Shown one piece after another: positions 18,421-26,180 of a stretch of DNA of 64,000 nucleotides. This stretch comes from JAWHTC01 sp032586155 (GTDB lineage Bacteria > Pseudomonadota > Alphaproteobacteria > Rhodobacterales > Rhodobacteraceae). Numbering within the stretch: the first letter of the stretch is position 1; every line of letters starts with the position of its first letter. The notes beneath the pieces were generated by a model that worked only from the letters and a program-made list of their open reading frames with translations, was not told where the DNA came from and did no database searches. A program made the translations under genes and the position numbers. The stretch is from the NCBI RefSeq assembly GCF_032586155.1, contig NZ_JAWHTC010000007.1, positions 76,551 to 140,550 of the forward strand. Reading direction: 5' to 3'.

Positions 18421-20334
18421 ATGCCAATTCTGGATCTGTTGAAGGACCGCTCGGAGAATTTCGACCGAGCATTGACCAAGGCGCATGAACGCATGTCGGC
18501 GCAGACCAGCAGCGGAGGTGGGCTGGAGTCGGCCGGAGCCGCGGGCAGTAGTGTTGATGCTGCTGCCGAAGCCATACGCATGGGTACGGCCAACGAATTG
18601 CCCGCTGGCAGCGCGGTGGAGATGCACGGCGCACTTGAGGCTATCATTCTTGAGGATTTGCGACCCGCTTATTTCATTGAGAATGATGAAATCGTCATTC
18701 ACGGCGATTTCGACAGGATTGATCTGGTCACGGCCAACAAGGCGATGCTGGAAGGTGTCAGCCGCAATATCGGTCGTGTCGACCTTCTGAACCATGCGAC
18801 GATGGAATATGTCGGGACCGGGTGGCAGGTATCCGAGGATGTGGTGGTCACCAACCGTCACGTGGCGCAGGTGTTTTCGCGCCCGCGCTGGCAGGGTGGA
18901 TGGGATTTCGCCGATGGTGCCTTTGGCCGCCCGCTCAGAGTGGAAATCGACTTTATGCGCCAGAACGAGCAGGCCAGTGGGGTGTCACGCGTGGCCCGGG
19001 TGCAGGACGTGCTGTTCGTGGCGCCACAGGGCGGGCCGGACATGGCGTTCCTGCGGGTCGAGCGCAATCCCGATGTCACCCCGGTGGAGCTTAAACCGGG
19101 CAAGATCGAGCCGGGCCAGGCGGTTGCGACCGTGGGGTACCCGGCATGGGACGGGCGGCGCAACGATGCCGACCTGATGGACGACATCTTTGGTGGTATC
19201 TACGGCGTCAAGCGGTTCAGCCCCGGCCTGATCCACGGAACCGATGACGAGGGGATCGTCATCCTGGGCGACTATAGCTCGCTGGGCGGCAATTCGGGGT
19301 CGGCGGTGCTTGACCTGGAAAGCGGCGAAGCGGTCGGGCTGCATTTCGCCGGGGTTTTCAAGGACACCAACTATGCGGTTGCCGCCGACATTGTGGCGGC
19401 CGCGTTGCGTGACGTTTCTGCACCGGTGGTGCCGACGGATGGGGCCGGCGCCGTGCCGCCCGCAACCGCCGCCGCCGAGTTCACCGGTCGTAACGGTTAT
19501 GACCCGGATTTCCTGGGCTCGGACGAGTTTAGTGTGGCCTTGCCGGATCTGGGCGAGCGCGCGGATGATCTTGCTCCGGTCATCGACAATCCGGCCGGGA
19601 TCCTGCGCTATACGCATTTCTCGGTGCTGCAATCGAAGTCGCGTCGCCTGCCGATGTTGACGGCGGTGAATATCGACGGCGCAAAAGCCTTTCGTTTGAA
19701 GCGGCGAGGGAGCTGGCGGTTGGACGGTCGGCTGCAAGGTGAGCACCAGATCGGCAATGAGCTTTATCGCCACAATCCGCTGGATCGTGGTCACATGGTG
19801 CGGCGCAAGGATCCGGGCTGGGGGAACAGCAAAGAGGAGGCCCAGAAGGCCGAGGTTGACACGTTCCACTACACCAACTGCGCGCCGCAGCACAAAGACC
19901 TCAATCAGAGAGACTGGGTTGGGCTGGAAGACTACATTCTGGAAGCGGCGGAAACCCGGGACTTCAAAGTGTCGGTGATGACCGGTCCAGTGTTCGATGA
20001 AAACGACCGAACGCTGATCTCGCAGCCCGGGGGCGACGATGTGCCCATTCCGAAAAGCTTCTGGAAGATCGCGGTCATGATCAACGACGGCACCGGAAAA
20101 CTGAGCGCGACAGGGTATCTGCTGACCCAGGGCGAGATGATCCGGGACATAACCGAGGCGGCCTTTGTCCTGGGCAAATACAAGACCTACCAGGTCAGCA
20201 TTCGCCGCCTGGAAGAGTTGTCCGGGTTCAACTGGGGAGACCTGCGGAGCTTCGATCCACTGGGAGAGAGTACGGAATCGGCATTTGGCGGAGATGTTCG
20301 CCCGCTGTCGGGTCCGGAGAGCCTGACACTCTGA
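18421..20334 (+). CDS. Trypsin-like protease fused to a DNA/RNA non-specific endonuclease (NUC1/EndoG type)
   Basis: 637 residues, ATG after a GAGGAGG stretch. Residues 1-130 are helical and unassigned. A trypsin fold follows with VVVTNRHVAQ (H147), PDMAFLRV (D207) and SLGGNSGSAV (S292). From about 360 a second enzyme begins, with the DRGHM motif of non-specific nucleases (general-base His458), then HYTNCAPQHKDLNQ, which supplies the magnesium Asn. No signal peptide is present. The protease half shares YGVKRFSPG and GLHFAG with the trypsin at 10428. I read it as a cytosolic effector in which proteolysis may release or trigger the nuclease. That coupling is inference; both catalytic sites look intact. 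Confidence 0.85.
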   Translation: MPILDLLKDRSENFDRALTKAHERMSAQTSSGGGLESAGAAGSSVDAAAEAIRMGTANELPAGSAVEMHGALEAIILEDLRPAYFIENDEIVIHGDFDRIDLVTANKAMLEGVSRNIGRVDLLNHATMEYVGTGWQVSEDVVVTNRHVAQVFSRPRWQGGWDFADGAFGRPLRVEIDFMRQNEQASGVSRVARVQDVLFVAPQGGPDMAFLRVERNPDVTPVELKPGKIEPGQAVATVGYPAWDGRRNDADLMDDIFGGIYGVKRFSPGLIHGTDDEGIVILGDYSSLGGNSGSAVLDLESGEAVGLHFAGVFKDTNYAVAADIVAAALRDVSAPVVPTDGAGAVPPATAAAEFTGRNGYDPDFLGSDEFSVALPDLGERADDLAPVIDNPAGILRYTHFSVLQSKSRRLPMLTAVNIDGAKAFRLKRRGSWRLDGRLQGEHQIGNELYRHNPLDRGHMVRRKDPGWGNSKEEAQKAEVDTFHYTNCAPQHKDLNQRDWVGLEDYILEAAETRDFKVSVMTGPVFDENDRTLISQPGGDDVPIPKSFWKIAVMINDGTGKLSATGYLLTQGEMIRDITEAAFVLGKYKTYQVSIRRLEELSGFNWGDLRSFDPLGESTESAFGGDVRPLSGPESLTL

Positions 20335-20350
20335 ATTGAGCCTCCCCATC

Positions 20351-20615
20351 TGAACTGGTCCACCGCTATGTTTAGGAAACGGAGGACCGAGAATGGCGAA
20401 CAAGCGACCGAAGCCGGAAGAGATAGTATCGAAGTTACGGCAAGTTGAGGTGTTGATGGGGCAAGGTATGTCCCGTCTGGATGCGATCAGACAGATCGGA
20501 GTTGTTGAACAAACCTATTACCGCTGGCGCAAGCAATATGGTGGAATGGGCGTAGATCAATTGAAGGAACTGAAGCGGCTCCAGAAGGAGAATGAACAAC
20601 TGAGGAGGGCAGTCT
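20351..20615 (+). mobile_element. IS3-family remnant: terminal end plus truncated OrfA
   Basis: A terminal TGAACTGGTCCACCG-type sequence starts near 20351, and the OrfA ATG is at 20393 (MANKRPKPEEIV, helix-turn-helix RQIGVVEQTYYRWRKQYGG). OrfA homology continues through LKRLQKENEQLRRAVS and stops at about 20615, after which the sequence belongs to the disrupted neighbouring gene. OrfB is absent here, so the element is inactive. It abuts the trypsin-nuclease stop (20334) and cuts off the gene on the opposite strand. Confidence 0.75.
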
Positions 20616-21007
20616 CGTCGGTCGCGAAGCACTTTTATTTCGGCCCTCGGTGCAACTTCTTTACGCAGGACTTCGCGCAGGCGATGACCTGCCGTCGCGC
20701 CATAGCTGCCCACGCCGGCCTGTTCCAATGTCGATGTGAAGTCATCGAGCGGCGCAAAGAACAGGCGATAGTCGAACCCGAATTTGGCGAGATCGAACAG
20801 CTCGATGAACCGGGTAAGTTCCCAGTTTGCCGCCTTGCGCAAACCGGAGCGAAGGCGTGAAAAGGAGAACTTGTTGCACTCGATGGATTTCTGCTGCACC
20901 TCGCTGTCAAAGACGCGTCGTGGCAGATAGGCACCGAGAACGCCTTCAAGATGCGCCAGTTTCTGGCCAAGGTCCGCTATAAAACGCTTTTCAAAATCGT
21001 TGCTCAA
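20615..21007 (-). pseudogene. Hypothetical gene truncated by the IS3 remnant
   Basis: A TTG at 21007 lies two bases after the CHAT gene stop and about 9 bases after an AGGAGG site. I therefore place the start there rather than at an ATG 90 bases upstream inside the CHAT gene. About 130 codons remain (LSNDFEKRFIADLGQKLAHLEGVL ...). The frame then runs into the IS3 sequence at about 20615, where it is only the antisense of OrfA. I do not recognise the family. Its coupling to the CHAT gene suggests it was a partner of that protease. Confidence 0.55.
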
Positions 21008-21008
21008 T

Positions 21009-23135
21009 TCAGTCAGCCTCCTGTTGATGTTCTTTGTTCCTATCAAACTGTCCGGTGCCGCGATCACCGGCGTGTTGCACTGCGTTGCTATTTCCATACA
21101 CGGCGAATGCGGCCCAATCTGTCGGCGCTATGTCGTGCGAACGCTCCCCGATTCCACCGGAGGCCGTAGAGGAAACCTCGGCCGTTTGCGCGCGTTTCGC
21201 ATAGCGAGATTGCAGCTTGGCAAGGAGGATTGCGGGGTCTTGCAGAGAATTTGCGTTGAAAGCGCCCCAGAACTCGTCGACGAAACGGGCCGCGGCGGAT
21301 TCGGAAATGTCCCACAGCGTACCGACAAAGCTGGAGACGCCCTTTTCAAGGGACAGTGCCGCGAGAGATGTTTTCCTGAGCTCGGTTGCATCGTCCAAAC
21401 CGGAAGAACAGGTTGCCAGCAAAGCGACGCGGATACCGTGCAGGTCAAAATGCTCACCGCCGAAGTCTGACAGGTACAAAGGTGCCTCGGAGCCCAGCCA
21501 AAGCGCTGAATGGTTCGGGCGCGTGGGTTCGCTTTCGAGGTGGGTTGCGACGGAGAGGTAAGCCGGTCGCGCCCGTAGTCCTTCCAGGAAACCCTCGCGC
21601 GTAAATGCATGAGCATCGAGGACGGCCAACGGCTGTAGCGATGGCGGTGCTGTGGTGATGAAATCAGGCGCAGTCGCAAGAGGTCCAGACTCGAAAGCGG
21701 CACAATGCAGTAGCCCAAGCCGCGGCGGAGGCGCCGTGGTCGGCGGCGCGGCGTCAATCACGTACTTGATCGGCACCTGCTGGACGAGACACTGGCCGCC
21801 TTCACTCAGCAGGCCAAAGGGGATGCGCCCCAGAATGCCGACTGCATCGATTTCGAGGCAATCAATCTGTGACAGCTCGTCCCGGATCGGAGCAATCAGA
21901 TGTCGATACAGCAAAGCTGCCGGATGTTGCCACGCTGAACGGTCTGCGACCGCATCTCTCAGATCCGCTACAAGGTTGAACAGATCCTGCGCTGAAATGT
22001 CGGTCTTTACGGTTTTCGATCTTGCCGACCACCGGTAATGCACAACGCATGTATCCCCCGAAGGCACCAGGCTTAACCGCAGGTTTCGCCCAGAGGGATG
22101 TGCGGCATTGACCGGTTGGCGGTTCAAACCGGAAGTGTTCTCGAACCCGACCAGATCATCGACCATGCCTTCGGCGAGTTGTTTCGCGCCCTCGCGGTCG
22201 CCATCGTTGCGCATTTTTCCAAGCGCCTCTCTGGCATTCAACCAGTTGGCTTCGGCGCGGCGTTCCGCCTGATCAAGTGGTACCGGAGCGGGGGGTGACG
22301 CCGCCATCGGTTTTTCACGCAGCAAATAGGCGTGCCTCTGGATGCGCTCGACCAATGCTTCCAAGGCGAGGGCTTCTTCGAAACGACCCGATGCGCGCAG
22401 GTGGGCGGCGGTCTGCCGTGCGATCTGCCCACCGGCTTCAACAATTCTGCGCTGGGTCGAACCTTCGAAGGCGTGGGCGATCTCGGACAGGTATTTCAGT
22501 GTCAGTTTGCCAAGAAAAACCGAAGCCGCGCGGTTTCCACTGTGTTCGCAGAGACTGGCAAGTTCCTGGATGATCTCGACCTCGCCTGCAGGAGAACCGC
22601 CACCGACAAACGCAGCAATCACACGGGTCAGGTTGTCCTGTGCAGCGTCGATCTTGCCAGCGCCAATCTGCAGCCGCGCAAGCATAAAACGACCGATCCA
22701 GGCCATGTCTTCTGGCGCGGCCTCGCACAACCGCGACAGATACCCGATTGCCGAGTCCTGCGGCGCGTTTCCCAGCGACGCGTCGACATAGTCGCTCACC
22801 AGATCAAGGCGGCGCATCCAGTCTTCCGGCACCTGTTCTTCCAAAAGCGTGACACCGGTTTTAAAAATGGCGGCCTCACGCGTGCGATCTCCGCGCCGTC
22901 TCTCGAGGGCGGCGCGCACCCGGACAAGATTGATCTCATTCGAAAGGGTAGTGGCGCCCGCCGCCTCGCGTATGTTCAGCATCTGATCCGCAAGCCGCAT
23001 GGCGCGCGCGTCATCGCCCAGTTCCAGTGACAACAATGCATCATTGCCGAGCACCGCCAGCAGTTTCGCGGCCTCCCCCCGATCTTCCGGCATCAGCCCG
23101 GTCGCCGTGGTCAGGTTTTCGCGTGCCTCGGTCAA
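21009..23135 (-). CDS. CHAT-domain cysteine protease with helical repeats (main part of a frameshifted gene)
   Basis: The open frame encodes 708 residues from an internal TTG. The N-terminal 350 residues are TPR-like alpha-hairpins. The C-terminal about 280 residues are a CHAT domain, a caspase/separase-related protease, with catalytic His in SVATHLES and Cys in LLATCSSG, followed by GVSSFVGTLWDI and FVDEFW as in the family. The frame actually continues upstream of 23135 without a stop (LKWNHAFGLLNWRDGRLTEA reads as another repeat) into the TPR segment at 23188-23556. One extra A in the A5 run at 23201-23205 separates them, so the true gene is probably 21009-23556, about 848 residues. Both catalytic residues are intact. 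Confidence 0.8.
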   Translation of the reverse strand: MTEARENLTTATGLMPEDRGEAAKLLAVLGNDALLSLELGDDARAMRLADQMLNIREAAGATTLSNEINLVRVRAALERRRGDRTREAAIFKTGVTLLEEQVPEDWMRRLDLVSDYVDASLGNAPQDSAIGYLSRLCEAAPEDMAWIGRFMLARLQIGAGKIDAAQDNLTRVIAAFVGGGSPAGEVEIIQELASLCEHSGNRAASVFLGKLTLKYLSEIAHAFEGSTQRRIVEAGGQIARQTAAHLRASGRFEEALALEALVERIQRHAYLLREKPMAASPPAPVPLDQAERRAEANWLNAREALGKMRNDGDREGAKQLAEGMVDDLVGFENTSGLNRQPVNAAHPSGRNLRLSLVPSGDTCVVHYRWSARSKTVKTDISAQDLFNLVADLRDAVADRSAWQHPAALLYRHLIAPIRDELSQIDCLEIDAVGILGRIPFGLLSEGGQCLVQQVPIKYVIDAAPPTTAPPPRLGLLHCAAFESGPLATAPDFITTAPPSLQPLAVLDAHAFTREGFLEGLRARPAYLSVATHLESEPTRPNHSALWLGSEAPLYLSDFGGEHFDLHGIRVALLATCSSGLDDATELRKTSLAALSLEKGVSSFVGTLWDISESAAARFVDEFWGAFNANSLQDPAILLAKLQSRYAKRAQTAEVSSTASGGIGERSHDIAPTDWAAFAVYGNSNAVQHAGDRGTGQFDRNKEHQQEAD

Positions 23136-23187
23136 TCGTCCGTCACGCCAGTTCAGCAGCCCGAATGCGTGGTTCCATTTCAGCCTA

Positions 23188-23556
23188 TCAATCGGTTGCG
23201 TTTTTGTCGTTTGGCGTGGCCATCACGTAGGTTTTGCGCGCGGTGACGAAATCTCCCGCCTGCTCATGGGCCTTGGCCCATTGACGCAGGACCACCGCGT
23301 CGTCCAGGCCGTTGTCCACACACATGCGATGGAGCCTCGGGTAGATCGCAAGTGCCGAGGCAACTCGCCCGACTTCGCACAGGCACAGAGCATGGGCGCT
23401 CTGGACGTCAAGGCGATGCGGGATCGGGGCATCCGGCGCCAGCGCTTCGATCGCCTTGGCGTATCGCTCAAGTGCTTGCTGGGGTTTACGATCATGCCAA
23501 AGCGCGTTCCCTTCGCGCAGCAAAGCCTCGGAGGTCGAACCGTTCGTTTCCGTCAT
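23188..23556 (-). CDS. N-terminal TPR segment of the CHAT protease gene, cut off by a frameshift
   Basis: 122 residues with two or three TPR-like hairpins (LLREGNALWHDRKPQQALERYAKAIEAL; AHALCLCEVGRVASALAIYPRL). It ends in TGA at 23188-23190, a few codons after a run of five A (plus-strand T at 23201-23205). Removing one A reads straight on into the CHAT frame. It is thus most likely the start of that gene rather than an independent small protein. No other function is evident. Confidence 0.7.
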   Translation of the reverse strand: MTETNGSTSEALLREGNALWHDRKPQQALERYAKAIEALAPDAPIPHRLDVQSAHALCLCEVGRVASALAIYPRLHRMCVDNGLDDAVVLRQWAKAHEQAGDFVTARKTYVMATPNDKNATD

Positions 23557-23639
23557 TTCATTTCACCAGCGGGTTTGCTGCAGGACAATCGTGCAGATGT
23601 ACTCACCTGATCCGAAAAACCGGATATCTTCAATCCGCA

Positions 23640-24100
23640 GCATCGCGTAAATTGCATCTCGCGCGGTCGGAGCTTAATCCGCATACCATTGCGCAGTTTG
23701 TCGTCCTGCTCGTCCAGAAGAAGGGCTTTGGGGCGCGGAGCATGCGCCCGGGCCAGTGCCACAGGCTGCTTCTATCCGCCGGAAATCTCGGATGCGCGTC
23801 GATCTGCTATTGCGGTCATCTGCACCGGTTCCAACATCTCTTCGACAGTAGCCGCGATTTCGGACTTGGGGCGAATTTGCGGTGGCAGGGGAACGATGTT
23901 CTGCTCGTCCCGCTGCACCGCGCCCGTCGTTGGCGTGATGAATTCGGCAATGGTGCGCAACAGGGGGGTCTTGCCACAGGCTGATGGCCCGCGCAGGGTG
24001 AAGCACACGTTCTCGGCTATCATGAAACTGACATCATCCAGTTCGGCAAAGGCGAGTGAACCTGTCCCGAAAACCATGGAGACCCCTTCGATTTCGATCA
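23640..24100 (-). pseudogene. Decayed ABC transporter ATPase (PotA-like)
   Basis: On the minus strand a nucleotide-binding domain can be followed: IEIEGVSMVFG, a damaged Walker A GPSACGKTPLLR, then EISGG, TAG, KQPVALARAHAPRPKALLLDE. The TAG at 23772-23774 replaces the Gln codon of the signature SGGQKQRVALARA (CAG to TAG). Beyond LLLDE the D-loop is shortened and the rest of the protein is missing. The length left is about 150 codons of an expected 350 or so. It lies beside an N-carbamoylputrescine amidase gene and may once have been part of a polyamine uptake operon. Confidence 0.75.
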
Positions 24101-24181
24101 GGCACAGCCTTCCATTTTGACGCGCCCGGGGGAGAGTCGTCTTTGGTTCAGCCTATTCGTTCAAACCTGTGCGCCGAAATT

Positions 24182-24197
24182 TTTTATCGCGATAAAA
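24182..24197. promoter_or_regulatory. Perfect 16-bp palindrome TTTTATCGCGATAAAA upstream of the amidase gene
   Basis: Exactly self-complementary, about 210 bases upstream of the N-carbamoylputrescine amidase start, in an AT-rich stretch between it and the decayed ABC gene. A dimeric regulator site is plausible; none is encoded next to it. Confidence 0.35.
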
Positions 24198-24316
24198 CTT
24201 TTCAATCCGAACAGATTTTCCTATCGTCGTTTCATGGCAGTTTTGGAAAACACAGTTCCCGGCCTGCGAAGCAGGCAGAAGCCGCGTCACCGCGAGGCGA
24301 TCGAGTCTTGCAAGGA

Positions 24317-24352
24317 CGAAATCCGTCTCGAAATCCGTCTCGAAATCCGCAC
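24317..24352. repeat. Three tandem 12-bp units (CGAAATCCGTCT) before the amidase gene
   Basis: Two exact copies of CGAAATCCGTCT and a third ending in GCAC lie head to tail, finishing 57 bases before the ATG at 24409. They could be clustered regulator sites or simple slippage. Three contiguous copies without spacers are not a CRISPR. Confidence 0.6.
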
Positions 24353-24408
24353 GTTGGCCAAACTTGCCTCGCTTGCCCCGGATCAGGTCTAATCTCAAGG
24401 AAACCGCA

Positions 24409-25281
24409 ATGAGAAACGTAACCGTCGCTTCTGTACAAATGTCCTGTGACGCCGACGTGGCCGCCAACATCGCCAAAGCGACCCGTCTGGTGCGGGCGGC
24501 GGCGGGACAGGGCGCCAACATCATTCTGTTGCAGGAACTGTTCGAAAACCTCTATTTCTGTCAGGACGAACTGCCTGAATTCCTGGATCTGGCCCAGCCG
24601 GCCGAAGGCCATGAGAGCCTTGCGCATTTTTCGGCGTTGGCGCGCGAACTGGGCGTGGTTCTGCCAATTTCCTTTTATGAGCTGGCCGGGCAGGCCCGGT
24701 TCAATTCGATTGCCATCCTTGATGCCGATGGCACGAACCTGGGGCTTTATCGCAAGACCCACATCCCGCATGGTTCAGGCTATCAGGAGAAATTCTATTT
24801 TTCACCGGGCGACACCGGATTTCGCGTCTGGGGTACGGCCTTCGGTCGCATCGGCGTCGGCATTTGCTGGGATCAATGGTTTCCCGAAACCGCCCGATCG
24901 ATGGCGCTGATGGGTGCTGAGCTTTTGTTCTTCCCGACGGCCATCGGCTCCGAGGTCGGCAATGACAATTGGGATTCCGCCCCGCATTGGCAACGTGTTC
25001 AGCAGGGTCACGCCGGGGCCAATCTGGTGCCCCTGATCGCGGCCAATCGCATCGGCACCGAAGCCGGGCAGCGCGGCACCGAAATGACCTTCTACGGTTC
25101 GTCTTTCATCGCCGATGAATTCGGCGAGAAAGTGGCCGAGGCCGACCGAAGCAGCGAAACGATTCTGCTCCATGAATTCGACTTGGATCAGATCCGCAAG
25201 AACCGCGCCTATTGGGGCATATTCCGCGACCGCTGCCCACATCGCTATGAGCATCTGTCAACTCTGGACGGAGCTGTTTAA
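24409..25281 (+). CDS. aguB: N-carbamoylputrescine amidase
   Basis: The ATG at 24409 follows CAAGGA and gives 290 residues, the normal AguB length. Nitrilase-superfamily catalytic residues are clear: Glu43 in LLQELFE, Lys116 in LYRKTHIP and Cys153 in VGICWDQWFPE. The motif HIPHGSGYQEKFYFSPGDTGF is typical of AguB, which hydrolyses N-carbamoylputrescine to putrescine in agmatine breakdown or putrescine synthesis. No agmatine deiminase gene is adjacent. The ABC pseudogene next to it may be the remains of a polyamine locus. Cytosolic, monocistronic in this window. Confidence 0.88.
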   Translation: MRNVTVASVQMSCDADVAANIAKATRLVRAAAGQGANIILLQELFENLYFCQDELPEFLDLAQPAEGHESLAHFSALARELGVVLPISFYELAGQARFNSIAILDADGTNLGLYRKTHIPHGSGYQEKFYFSPGDTGFRVWGTAFGRIGVGICWDQWFPETARSMALMGAELLFFPTAIGSEVGNDNWDSAPHWQRVQQGHAGANLVPLIAANRIGTEAGQRGTEMTFYGSSFIADEFGEKVAEADRSSETILLHEFDLDQIRKNRAYWGIFRDRCPHRYEHLSTLDGAV

Positions 25282-25313
25282 TGTCGTGAACCGCTCTGGT
25301 GCCTTTGCTCGTT

Positions 25314-26177
25314 TCAGTGATCGGGAACAATCAGGTCTCGGCGGTTCAAAATCGCGCCATAGGCTTCGTCGAAGGCCGCCTCAAAATAGGCGTAGTGAAC
25401 GTAGGCAAACCCGTTGTCCCCCCAGCGATCCCCCCATGAATTGCGCAGGATCAGGTAGTCCGGTGTGTAGCCGACAAGGCAAACTGCGTGCCCGCCCAGC
25501 TGCGCGCCCTCTTTTGCGTTATAGTGTTCCAAATGGCCATCGGTGCGCTGCGCATATCGAAAGGCCTCGTCCACATCCAGTCGCGTCAGGACGGGCCCGT
25601 GATGCGCAATCCAGTGCTTCAAACGCAAAATCGGGCATCCCGGTTCGTTGAGCAGGTTGTAATAGGCGTTGATCCGGTATTGCGAGGCGACCGAGAAGAA
25701 GGCACGGGGCGGCATCCGCGAAAGCCGCCCTTCCATCGGCAGCATCGATTCCAGAACGCAGCCGTATTTCTTGGCGACTTTCAGCGCCAGTTTCGTTGAC
25801 GTCCCAGCGGAATCCAGAAACGAGGTGGGATAGCGCGTGAAATCATCGGTTTCCTTGTTGGCCATCCAGATAAAGCGGGGGGACACCTCTTCGCCCTCGT
25901 TGATCATGCGTTCCTTCGTATAGTGCCAGCGCAAGACCCCGTCTGCAGTGGCAAAGCCGACGCAGGCGCCGCTGGATTTCTGGTCGCGCACGAGCCACCA
26001 GTCCTCGCGTAAATCGACGCTGTCCGGCGGTGCGTGGGTACATTCCAGAAATTCGGCGGTGACGGCATCGCCAAAGGTCCAGTCGTCCTCCGCCTCCTTC
26101 GATTTGACGCAGTTCAGAACGAAACGGTTGGCGGCAGGACCTCTCTTGCTTCGTTTGCTCGTCTTCTTGGCGGCCAT
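25314..26177 (-). CDS. Papain-like (C1A) cysteine protease, cytosolic
   Basis: 287 residues with a Lys/Arg-rich start and no signal peptide or propeptide. The papain site is complete: Gln66 and Cys72 in RDQKSSGACVGFA, His230 in QLGGHAVCLVGY, Asn246 in LILRNSWGDRWGDNGFAYV. Lacking an inhibitory propeptide and export signal, it must be controlled some other way. It starts 3 bases after the trypsin-like gene at 26181 ends, so the two are one operon with the trypsin translated first. A protease cascade with that trypsin is an attractive inference. Confidence 0.87.
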   Translation of the reverse strand: MAAKKTSKRSKRGPAANRFVLNCVKSKEAEDDWTFGDAVTAEFLECTHAPPDSVDLREDWWLVRDQKSSGACVGFATADGVLRWHYTKERMINEGEEVSPRFIWMANKETDDFTRYPTSFLDSAGTSTKLALKVAKKYGCVLESMLPMEGRLSRMPPRAFFSVASQYRINAYYNLLNEPGCPILRLKHWIAHHGPVLTRLDVDEAFRYAQRTDGHLEHYNAKEGAQLGGHAVCLVGYTPDYLILRNSWGDRWGDNGFAYVHYAYFEAAFDEAYGAILNRRDLIVPDH

Positions 26178-26180
26178 GGA

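Noticed and set aside
23201..23205. A5 run as a programmed frameshift site
   Set aside because: The run is short, with no clear stimulatory structure noticed. A simple indel or base error is the plainer explanation.
24317..24352. CRISPR array
   Set aside because: Three contiguous 12-bp units with no spacers and no cas genes.
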